The notes under the pieces are model-generated. The model searched no databases and was not told the DNA's origin. It worked only from the letters and a program-made list of their open reading frames with translations. Shown here piece by piece: positions 4,849 to 10,891 of a stretch of 10,891 bases of DNA. Source of the DNA: CAVBBU01 sp963593765 (GTDB taxonomy: Bacteria; Bacillota; Clostridia; Lachnospirales; Lachnospiraceae); the NCBI GenBank assembly GCA_963593765.1, contig CAVBBU010000073.1, positions 1 to 10,891 of the forward strand, read 5' to 3'. A program made the translations under genes and the position numbers. Numbering within the stretch: the stretch's first letter is position 1; every line of letters begins with the position of its first letter.

Positions 4849-6306
4849 ATGAGTCAAACAACTAATGGAACAGCAAGAGCAAGAATCGATCAGCTACTTG
4901 ATGCCGGAAGTTTTGTTGAGCTGGGCTCTTACGTTACAGCAAGAAGCACAGATTTTAACATGACAGATGTTAAGACACCTGCAGATGGTGTTCTTACTGG
5001 CTATGGTACTATAGATTCTAATCTTGTATATGTGTATAGCCAGGATGCTTCTGTGCTAGGCGGATCTATGGGAGAGATGCATGCAAAAAAGATAGCTCAC
5101 CTATATTCGCAGGCTATGAAGATGGGAGCACCTATTATAGGTCTTGTGGACTGTGCAGGTCTACGCCTTCAGGAGGCTACAGATGCACTTCACGGCTTTG
5201 GTAAGCTCTACAGACGTCAGGTTATGGCAAGCGGTGTTATTCCTCAGGTGCAGGCTGTCTTTGGAATGTGCGGAGGCGGCATGGCAATATCTGCAGGACT
5301 AGCTGACTTTACCTTTATGGAGGAGTCTAAGGCTAAGCTGTTTGTTAATTCACCAAATGCTATTTTAGGTAATAGCGAAAGCAGCTGTGATACAGCAGGC
5401 AGTGCGTTCCAGTCAGAGGAGACAGGCTTAGTTGATTTTGTTGGAAGCGAAGCAGATATCCTAGCTAATATTAGAACACTTGTAAACATACTTCCTGCTA
5501 ACAACGAGGAGAATCTTTCATTCGAGGAATGTGCAGATGATCTTAACAGATTAGTTCCAGAGGTTGGTGCTTCATTTGGAGATCCTGCTAGCGCTCTTAT
5601 GAGCATATCTGACAACAGCTTTTTCTTTGAGCTTAAGAAGGACTTTGCACCAGAGATGGTTGTTGGCTTTATAAGACTTAATGGTGCTACAGTTGGATGC
5701 GTAGCAAACAGAACAGTTAAGTATAATCAGGATGGAACAGAGGGAGAAAGGTTTGAGGCAACTCTTACACATGGTGGCTGCTCTAAGGCTGCTAAGTTTG
5801 TAAGCTTTTGCGATGCCTTCGATATTCCTGTTGTTACATTTGCTAATGTAACAGGCTTTAAGGCAACTAAGTGTACAGAAAGACATATGCCATCAGAGGC
5901 TGCTAAGCTAACATATGCATATGCATCTGCAACAGTTCCGAAGGTAACTATTATAACAGGAAAGGCTATGGGAAGTGCATATCTTACAATGGGCTCTAAG
6001 TCTATAGGAGCAGATATGGTATATGCATGGCCTACAAGCAGCATAGGCATGATGGATGCAAAGGAAGCTGTTAAGATAATATATGCTGACGAGATTGCAG
6101 CTGCTTCTGACAAGCTTTCAGTTATTAATGAAAAGGCAGCAGAGTATGACAAGCTTCAATCAAGTGCTGTAAGTGCAGCAAGCAGAGGATATGTAGATGA
6201 TATTATAGAGCCTGCTGAAACAAGAAAGAGAATTATCGCTGCACTCGAGATGCTATTTACTAAGAGAGAGGACAGTCCTGCTAGAAAGCATGGATCAGTA
6301 TACTAA
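4849..6306 (+). CDS. mmdA: MmdA/12S-type acyl-CoA carboxyltransferase subunit
   Basis: This is a 485-residue biotin-dependent carboxyltransferase with two crotonase-like halves. Members move a carboxyl group between carboxybiotin and an acyl-CoA: methylmalonyl-CoA decarboxylase alpha, the transcarboxylase 12S subunit, or propionyl/acetyl-CoA carboxylase beta. The oxyanion-hole segments are GMCGGGMA (139-146) in the N half and TGKAMGSAY (370-378) in the C half. The ending, KRED.PARKHG, is typical of the family. It lacks about 40 N-terminal residues that most MmdA/PccB proteins have before the RIDQLLDAGSFVEL stretch. The start is firm: GGAGG at 4837-4841 with a 7-base spacer. It is too short for the usual glutaconyl-CoA decarboxylase alpha. 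It is the first gene of the Na+ pump operon, and no biotin carboxylase gene is nearby. The CoA substrate (propionyl, acetyl or other) cannot be fixed from sequence. Confidence 0.9.
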   Translation: MSQTTNGTARARIDQLLDAGSFVELGSYVTARSTDFNMTDVKTPADGVLTGYGTIDSNLVYVYSQDASVLGGSMGEMHAKKIAHLYSQAMKMGAPIIGLVDCAGLRLQEATDALHGFGKLYRRQVMASGVIPQVQAVFGMCGGGMAISAGLADFTFMEESKAKLFVNSPNAILGNSESSCDTAGSAFQSEETGLVDFVGSEADILANIRTLVNILPANNEENLSFEECADDLNRLVPEVGASFGDPASALMSISDNSFFFELKKDFAPEMVVGFIRLNGATVGCVANRTVKYNQDGTEGERFEATLTHGGCSKAAKFVSFCDAFDIPVVTFANVTGFKATKCTERHMPSEAAKLTYAYASATVPKVTIITGKAMGSAYLTMGSKSIGADMVYAWPTSSIGMMDAKEAVKIIYADEIAAASDKLSVINEKAAEYDKLQSSAVSAASRGYVDDIIEPAETRKRIIAALEMLFTKREDSPARKHGSVY

Positions 6307-6308
6307 GA

Positions 6309-6313
6309 AGAGG
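6309..6313 (+). promoter_or_regulatory. Ribosome binding site fixing the OadG start
   Basis: AGAGG lies 7 bases before the ATG at 6321. The in-frame GTG at 6315 is only one base past this site, too close to be used, so the protein begins MKRYIKK. Confidence 0.7.
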
Positions 6314-6320
6314 TGTGATT

Positions 6321-7073
6321 ATGAAAAGATATATTAAGAAAGTAGCTGCTATAGTTACTCTGCTTGTATGTGTATGTCTTTTAGGTGCATGCTCTGGTAG
6401 TAAGGAAGAACTAGATCCTACTCTTAAGGAGGAGCTTTCTAGCCTTGGCGAAAACTATGTAAGCCAGGTTGCAGCAATAGATGATGTTACACTAGAGAGC
6501 TATATAACACAGTCCGAGGAGTCTGGCGATACTATAGGAGCTGCCGGCTTTAGATCTTGGCTTGATGCTAAGGAAGAGACAGGTGGACTTGTAACTATAG
6601 ACAGCACTGAGGTTAGTATAAGTGATGATGGCTATATGATAACCATGAGTTACACTGGTGAGCTAAGAAAAGGTACTATAGCTATGGGCGTCAATGAAAA
6701 GATGACAGAGCTTACCTCATTTACATGTACGCCTTACCATACTATGTCAGAGAAGATGACAGATGCAGCGCTTAATATGGTTATGGGTATGGGAACTGTA
6801 TTTTTAGTTCTTATTATAATTATTTTCGTTATTAGTCTGTTTAAGTACATAAGCGTATTTGAAAACATGGCTAAGAAGAAGGAAGTAAGCACGCAGCCAA
6901 GCGCTCCGGCTTCGGTAGCTGCTCCTGCAAATGTTAGCAAGAACCTAGCAGGTGATAGCGAGCTGGTTGCAGTAATAACAGCTGCCATAGCAGCATATGA
7001 GGGAACAAGCACTGACGGACTTATAGTTAGGTCTATAAAGAGAAAACCATCTAATTGGAAGAATGTACTATAA
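6321..7073 (+). CDS. oadG: OadG-type sodium pump decarboxylase subunit with lipoprotein N-terminus
   Basis: This is a 250-residue protein. Residues 1-24 form a lipoprotein signal (KRYIKK, hydrophobic core, lipobox LGAC with C24). A polar domain of roughly 125 residues follows and should lie outside the membrane. One strong membrane helix lies at about 153-176, then positively charged residues, an Ala/Pro-rich linker, and a C-terminal segment (ELVAVITAAIAAYEGT... then LIVRSIKR...W) characteristic of Firmicute OadG/gamma-type subunits. The topology is consistent: lipid anchor and domain outside, C-terminus inside near the carrier and transferase. In known pumps OadG or the delta subunit tethers the carboxyltransferase to the membrane beta subunit. 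Classical OadG is only about 80-100 residues, so the extracellular part is an addition. It starts 14 bases after mmdA and ends 12 bases before the carrier gene. Confidence 0.82.
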   Translation: MKRYIKKVAAIVTLLVCVCLLGACSGSKEELDPTLKEELSSLGENYVSQVAAIDDVTLESYITQSEESGDTIGAAGFRSWLDAKEETGGLVTIDSTEVSISDDGYMITMSYTGELRKGTIAMGVNEKMTELTSFTCTPYHTMSEKMTDAALNMVMGMGTVFLVLIIIIFVISLFKYISVFENMAKKKEVSTQPSAPASVAAPANVSKNLAGDSELVAVITAAIAAYEGTSTDGLIVRSIKRKPSNWKNVL

Positions 7074-7085
7074 AGGAGAATAAAA

Positions 7086-7472
7086 ATGAAGAATTATACA
7101 ATCACAGTTAATGGAACTACTTATCAGGTTCAGGTAGAGGAAGGAGCAGTTAGTGCTCCTGTAGCAGCACCAGTTGCTCCTGCAGCACCTGTAGCACCTG
7201 CAGCCGCACCAGCACCAGTAGCAGCACCTGCCACGCCAGCTGCATCAGGCTCTGCCGGCTCAGTAACAGTAACATCACCTATGCCAGGTAAGATACTTGC
7301 AGTTAAGGCTAGCGTAGGAGCAGCTGTTAAGAAGGGCGAGGTTATTATGGTACTTGAGGCTATGAAAATGGAAAATGATATCGTAGCTCCAGAGGATGGA
7401 ACAGTAGCAAGCATTAATGTAGGCAATGGCGATTCTGTAGAGGCAGGAGCAGTACTAGCAACATTAAACTAA
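7086..7472 (+). CDS. mmdC: Biotin carboxyl carrier protein of the decarboxylase (1.3S/MmdC type)
   Basis: This is a 128-residue biotin carrier. The N-terminal part (MKNYTITVNGTTYQVQVEE) is the usual short docking strand region. Residues about 22-56 are an Ala/Pro/Val-rich flexible swinging arm. The C-terminal biotinyl domain has SPMPGKI, then AMKM (92-95) with K94 as the biotinylated lysine, and a closing GDSVEAGAVL strand. The carboxyl group rides on this arm between the two carboxyltransferases and the membrane pump. The length matches the transcarboxylase 1.3S and MmdC/GcdC carriers. The ATG follows AAGGAG (7073-7078) with a 7-base spacer, and the site overlaps the stop codon of oadG, which suggests translational coupling. 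It must be biotinylated by a BirA-type ligase, not present here. Confidence 0.93.
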   Translation: MKNYTITVNGTTYQVQVEEGAVSAPVAAPVAPAAPVAPAAAPAPVAAPATPAASGSAGSVTVTSPMPGKILAVKASVGAAVKKGEVIMVLEAMKMENDIVAPEDGTVASINVGNGDSVEAGAVLATLN

Positions 7473-7501
7473 GTAGAGAAAATTGACATACGGAGGATAA
7501 G

Positions 7502-8650
7502 ATGGATTATATTATATCAACGATGAGTAATCTTATTCATCAGACAGCATTTCTCTCTATGACCGGCGGTAATCTAATAATGATAGGAGTTGCATTTATA
7601 TTCCTATACCTTGCTATAAGGCGAGGGTTCGAGCCGCTGCTTTTAGTACCAATAGCCTTTGGTATGTTGCTGGTGAATATATATCCGGACATTATGGCAG
7701 ATCCGGAAACTACATCTAACGGAGTAGGCGGACTTCTTCACTACTTCTATGTGTTAGATGAGTGGAGTATACTTCCTTCACTTATATTTATGGGTGTTGG
7801 AGCTATGACAGACTTTGGACCACTGATAGCAAACCCTGCAAGCTTCCTTCTTGGAGCAGCAGCACAGCTAGGCATATATTCTGCATATTTCCTTGCTATA
7901 TTTATGGGCTTTAATGATAAGGCAGCTGCATCTATATCTATTATAGGTGGAGCAGATGGACCTACATCTATATTCCTTGCTGGTAAGCTAGGACAGGTAG
8001 AATACTTAGGACCTATAGCAGTTGCAGCTTATTCTTACATGGCATTAGTTCCTATCATTCAGCCACCTATTATGAAGCTTCTTACAACAGATAGGGAGCG
8101 TAAGATTAAGATGGATCAGCTTAGACCAGTTTCTAAGCTAGAGAAGATACTATTTCCTATTATAGTTACTACAGTAGTATGTATGATACTTCCTACTACA
8201 GCACCACTTGTAGGTATGCTTATGCTTGGTAATCTATTTAGAGAGAGTGGTGTTGTTAATCAGCTTACTGAGACAGCATCTAATGCACTTATGTATATAG
8301 TAGTTATACTTCTTGGTACATCAGTTGGTGCTACTACTAGTGCAGAAGCATTTTTAAAGGTTACTACTATTAAGATAGTTGTTCTTGGACTTGTTGCATT
8401 TGCCTTTGGTACTGCAGGCGGCGTACTATTTGGTAAGCTTATGTGCTGGGCAACAAAGGGCAAGGTTAATCCGCTTATAGGCTCGGCTGGAGTTTCGGCA
8501 GTTCCTATGGCAGCGAGAGTATCACAGAAGGTAGGTTCGCAGTATGATCCTACAAACTTCTTGCTCATGCATGCGATGGGGCCTAATGTTGCCGGAGTTA
8601 TAGGCACGGCAGTTGCAGCAGGAACCTTTATGGCTATATTTGGAGTTTAA
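7502..8650 (+). CDS. oadB: Na+-translocating decarboxylase beta subunit (OadB/MmdB/GcdB)
   Basis: This 382-residue polytopic membrane protein is the pump. It decarboxylates carboxybiotin and drives Na+ outward, taking up a proton. Family motifs are present: GVGAMTDFGPLIANP in the first third, GGADGPTSIF with D152 (149-158; the Asp corresponds to the essential Na+-site residue of OadB), GSAGVSAVPMAAR (327-339) and GPNVAGVIGT near the C-terminus. Long hydrophobic stretches fill most of the protein, as expected for about nine to eleven membrane segments. The length fits the short Firmicute form. The ATG is preceded by GGAGG (7492-7496), 5 bases away. It lies between the biotin carrier and the OadA-type subunit, all on one strand. 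Confidence 0.94.
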   Translation: MDYIISTMSNLIHQTAFLSMTGGNLIMIGVAFIFLYLAIRRGFEPLLLVPIAFGMLLVNIYPDIMADPETTSNGVGGLLHYFYVLDEWSILPSLIFMGVGAMTDFGPLIANPASFLLGAAAQLGIYSAYFLAIFMGFNDKAAASISIIGGADGPTSIFLAGKLGQVEYLGPIAVAAYSYMALVPIIQPPIMKLLTTDRERKIKMDQLRPVSKLEKILFPIIVTTVVCMILPTTAPLVGMLMLGNLFRESGVVNQLTETASNALMYIVVILLGTSVGATTSAEAFLKVTTIKIVVLGLVAFAFGTAGGVLFGKLMCWATKGKVNPLIGSAGVSAVPMAARVSQKVGSQYDPTNFLLMHAMGPNVAGVIGTAVAAGTFMAIFGV

Positions 8651-8662
8651 TTAAATTTATAT

Positions 8663-8667
8663 GGAGG
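8663..8667 (+). promoter_or_regulatory. Ribosome binding site fixing the OadA start
   Basis: GGAGG lies 5 bases before the ATG at 8673. The in-frame ATG at 8661 overlaps this site and has no ribosome binding site of its own, so translation should begin MADIQKK. Confidence 0.75.
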
Positions 8668-8672
8668 ATATT

Positions 8673-10085
8673 ATGGCAGATATACAAAAGAAACCTGTTC
8701 AGATAGTAGAAACTGTACTTCGTGATGCACATCAGTCTCTTATAGCTACTCGTATGACTACTGAGCAGATGCTTCCTATTATAGATAAGATGGATAAGGT
8801 TGGATATCGTGCAGTAGAATGTTGGGGCGGTGCTACATTTGATGCTTCACTTAGATTTCTTCACGAGGATCCATGGGACAGACTAAGAAAGTTCAGAGAC
8901 GGCTTTAAGAATACTAAGCTGCAGATGCTTTTTAGAGGTCAGAACATACTTGGATATAATCATTATGCAGATGATGTAGTTGAATATTTCGTACAGAAGT
9001 CTGTAGCAAATGGTATAGACATTATAAGAATATTTGATTGTCTTAATGATATTAGAAATCTTAAGACAGCAGTAGATGCTTGTAACCACGAAAAGGCAGA
9101 GGCACAGATAGCTCTTTGCTATACTCTTGGCGATGCATATACTCTTGATTACTGGAAGGATATAGCTAAGAGAATAGAAGACATGGGTGCCACATCTCTT
9201 TGTATTAAGGATATGGCAGGACTTCTTACACCTTATAAGGCACAGGAGCTTGTTAGTGCACTTAAGGAGTCTACAAAGCTTCCTATAGATCTTCATACTC
9301 ACTATACCTCTGGTGTAGCTTCTATGACCTATCTTAAGGCAGTAGAGAGCGGCTGCGATATAATTGACTGTGCTATATCACCATTTGCACTTGGAACTAG
9401 CCAGCCTGCTACAGAGGTTATGGTTGAAACCTTTAGAAATACACCTTATGATACAGGACTAGACCTTAACCTTCTTTCAGAGATAGCTGATTACTTCAGA
9501 CCTATCAGAGAAAAGGATATAGAGTCAGGACTTCTTAATACTAAGGTGCTTGGCGTTAATATAAATACACTTCGTTATCAGGTTCCTGGCGGTATGCTAT
9601 CTAACCTTATAAGCCAGCTTAAGGAAGCAGGCAAGGAGGATAAGTACAGAGAGGTTCTTGAGGAGATACCTAGAGTTCGTAAGGACTTTGGTGAGCCACC
9701 ACTTGTTACACCTTCTAGCCAGATAGTTGGAACACAGGCAGTTATGAATGTTCTTGCAGGCGAGAGATATAAGATGGTTCCTAAGGAGTCTAAGAAGATT
9801 ATGATGGGTGAGTTTGGCCAGACCGTTAAGCCATTTAACCCAGAGGTACAAAAGAAGATTATAGGTGATGAAACACCTATTACCTGCAGACCAGCAGATC
9901 TAATTAAGCCACAGCTTCCAGAGTTTGAAAAGGAATGTGCACAGTGGAAGCAGCAGGATGAGGATGTGCTTACATATGCACTGTTCCCTAAGGTTGCAGA
10001 GGAGTTCTTTAAGTATCGTGAGGCTCAGCAGACTAAGGTAGATTCTACTAAGGCAGATACAGAAGCGAAGGCTTATCCTGTATAA
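8673..10085 (+). CDS. oadA: OadA/5S-type pyruvate-oxaloacetate carboxyltransferase subunit
   Basis: This is a 470-residue TIM-barrel carboxyltransferase that moves CO2 between oxaloacetate/pyruvate and biotin. The N-terminal RDAHQS (17-22) gives metal ligand D18. IKDMAG (178-183) carries K179, the lysine carboxylated in this family. DLHTH (206-210) gives metal ligands H208 and H210. The C-terminal helical part (GGMLSNL..QLKEAG, then REIPRVRKDFGEPPLVTPSSQIVGTQAV-like stretch) is the usual conserved domain. Many OadA proteins continue into a fused biotin domain. This one ends near residue 470 in a charged tail without AMKM, so it must use the separate carrier, as the 5S subunit of propionibacterial transcarboxylase does. 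It is the last gene of the operon, 22 bases after oadB, and the terminator follows 16 bases after its stop codon. Confidence 0.93.
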   Translation: MADIQKKPVQIVETVLRDAHQSLIATRMTTEQMLPIIDKMDKVGYRAVECWGGATFDASLRFLHEDPWDRLRKFRDGFKNTKLQMLFRGQNILGYNHYADDVVEYFVQKSVANGIDIIRIFDCLNDIRNLKTAVDACNHEKAEAQIALCYTLGDAYTLDYWKDIAKRIEDMGATSLCIKDMAGLLTPYKAQELVSALKESTKLPIDLHTHYTSGVASMTYLKAVESGCDIIDCAISPFALGTSQPATEVMVETFRNTPYDTGLDLNLLSEIADYFRPIREKDIESGLLNTKVLGVNINTLRYQVPGGMLSNLISQLKEAGKEDKYREVLEEIPRVRKDFGEPPLVTPSSQIVGTQAVMNVLAGERYKMVPKESKKIMMGEFGQTVKPFNPEVQKKIIGDETPITCRPADLIKPQLPEFEKECAQWKQQDEDVLTYALFPKVAEEFFKYREAQQTKVDSTKADTEAKAYPV

Positions 10086-10101
10086 AATTATATTATTAGA
10101 G

Positions 10102-10137
10102 AAAAGTCCATTACCATTTGGTAATGGGCTTTTTTTG
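10102..10137 (+). terminator. Intrinsic terminator of the decarboxylase operon
   Basis: AAAAGTCCATTACC (10102-10115) pairs with GGTAATGGGCTTTT (10120-10133) over 14 bp, with one G-T pair and an ATTT loop, followed by more T residues. The A-run on the left could let it work in the opposite direction too. Confidence 0.92.
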
Positions 10138-10414
10138 TGGAGAATATTTTGAAATATAAAGGAAATATAAAGGATGATATACAAAACGTTAGTGGATAAT
10201 AGAGTTCTAGGTTGGCATAACCGTTTTGGGAGGTTTGTATAAAATTTTAGGAATTTTAGGGAGGATTTTAGGAAAAAACACAAGTTAGCCGTGACAAACT
10301 GGGGGGGTATGATAGTATGATAGGAAATAAGATATTAAAAGCTAGAGAGGAATTACAGATAGCTCTCCAAAAAAGTTAGGGTATTTAAATTAATGGAAGG
10401 GAGTAAAAAGGATT
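10138..10414. other. Intergenic region with short direct repeats and a G7 tract
   Basis: GAAATATAAAG is tandemly repeated at 10151-10161 and 10162-10172. ATTTTAGG occurs three times (10244-10251, 10253-10260, 10265-10272). A run of seven G residues is at 10301-10307. TTGGCA (10212) and TATAAA (10238) could be a promoter for the secreted protein, but the 20-base spacer is long. Apart from the possible regulator remnant at 10317, no gene is seen. Confidence 0.55.
10317..10379 (+). pseudogene. Possible remnant of an XRE-type regulator N-terminus
   Basis: The short frame reads MIGNKILKAREELQIALQKS then stop. The opening (KILKAREEL) resembles the first helix of XRE-family helix-turn-helix regulators. 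Adding one base in the A-run at about 10369-10374 would continue it as QKKLGYLN before another stop. This could be a decayed gene or chance. The fragment is too short to decide. Confidence 0.2.
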
Positions 10415-10891
10415 ATGAGTAAAAGAAATATAAAGAAAGGAACAGCACTCTTACTTACTGCAAGTATGCTGCTAGGGCTTTCGCTGTCTGCGTTAGATAG
10501 CATAGATGCACATGCAGAATCATCTACACCTAGTTTAAGTGCATATGCCTCTAAGGAAGACCTGCAAAATAGCTTTGCACCTAAAGAAGACGGAACAGCA
10601 GAGGAAGATAATATAGGTAAGCTAATATTTGGTAAGAATGAAGATGGAGATGTTCAGGAATGGTATATTCTAGGTAAGGATGATGGAGTAGAGGGAGATA
10701 ATACAGCTATCTTTGCAGCCAGCAATATGATTTCCTATAAAAGCGAGACTGAGCCATCTGTAAAGTTTGAAGATAATTCTAATACAGATAAAGACTACAA
10801 GTCAGATACAGATATGGGAACATACGAAGAAGGCAAAAAACCAACAAAGGTATCACCAAACCATTACGGAGCAAGTGATATAAGACAGGTT
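10415..10891 (+). CDS. Secreted surface protein, N-terminal part (DUF6273-like), runs off the window
   Basis: Only the first 159 codons are present and the frame is open to the window end. Residues 1-34 form a Sec signal peptide (SKRNIKK, hydrophobic core TALLLTASMLLGLSLSAL, likely cleavage after AHA at 34). The mature part is acidic and rich in Asp, Glu, Asn and Ser. From about residue 68 it reads GKLIFGKNEDGDVQEWYILG, then DNTAIFAAS, and ends with NHYGASDIRQV. This pattern (EWYILG ... NHYGASDLR) is what I associate with DUF6273 domains of clostridial surface proteins, whose function is unknown. The start is ATG 10415 behind GGAAGGGAG (10395-10403), a rather long 11-base spacer. It follows the operon terminator, so it is a separate transcription unit. 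Confidence 0.75.
   Translation, partial: MSKRNIKKGTALLLTASMLLGLSLSALDSIDAHAESSTPSLSAYASKEDLQNSFAPKEDGTAEEDNIGKLIFGKNEDGDVQEWYILGKDDGVEGDNTAIFAASNMISYKSETEPSVKFEDNSNTDKDYKSDTDMGTYEEGKKPTKVSPNHYGASDIRQV

Noticed and set aside
6315..6317. GTG as start codon of the OadG protein
   Set aside because: It is only one base from the AGAGG site. The ATG at 6321 has proper spacing.
7483..7488. Perfect -35 hexamer TTGACA just before the OadB gene
   Set aside because: Any matching -10 would fall inside the coding start at 7506-7513, after the ATG, and none is a good match. The gene sits inside a tight operon, so this is probably chance.
8661..8663. ATG at 8661 as start of the OadA protein
   Set aside because: It overlaps the GGAGG at 8663-8667, which serves the ATG at 8673.
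1..10891. CRISPR arrays, tRNA or rRNA genes
   Set aside because: No regularly spaced repeats and no tRNA or rRNA signatures were found on reading through either strand.

Overview
The window looks like chromosome from a low-GC anaerobic Firmicute, most likely a Lachnospiraceae-type clostridium. The reasons are the AGGAGG-type ribosome binding sites, the consensus sigma-A promoters, AT-rich codon choice (many ATA, AGA and CTA codons), a Na+-pumping biotin decarboxylase operon, and a secreted protein with a DUF6273-like start. I cannot name the genus. There is a 10-base N gap at 1399-1408, so the left part is scaffolded.

Left part (1-1165): two genes on the minus strand, a YczE/YitT-like membrane protein and a small ABM-type monooxygenase, end at a terminator near the left edge. 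From about 1141 to 1668 a promoter, a leader and the first codons of a VanZ-like gene occur twice in tandem, as diverged copies with the N gap between them. The second copy runs into the complete VanZ-family gene (1623-2135). Next comes an EF-G paralogue (2221-4323) with its own promoter and terminator.

The 525-base stretch 4324-4848 is the most unusual part. It has the EF-G terminator, then a compact 193-bp element (4408-4600) with 17-bp imperfect terminal inverted repeats and flanking AAAATT direct repeats. The element consists almost wholly of stable hairpins, including a 27-bp stem, a GAAA-capped stem and an 11-bp perfect terminal hairpin. It resembles a MITE-like insertion or a structured non-coding RNA, or both. 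A clear promoter for the next operon follows.

Main operon (4849-10085, terminator at 10102-10137): five genes on the plus strand encode a 12S/MmdA-type acyl-CoA carboxyltransferase, an OadG-type small subunit with an unusual lipoprotein-like extracellular domain, a biotin carrier protein, the Na+-translocating beta subunit, and a 5S/OadA-type pyruvate-oxaloacetate carboxyltransferase without its own biotin domain. Together they look like a biotin system with two carboxyltransferases sharing one carrier and one sodium pump. It could move carboxyl groups between oxaloacetate/pyruvate and a (methyl)malonyl-CoA/acyl-CoA pair, and couple decarboxylation to Na+ export.

Right edge: a 277-base non-coding region with short direct repeats, a G7 tract and a possible fragment of an XRE-type regulator precedes the start of a secreted protein that runs off the window.
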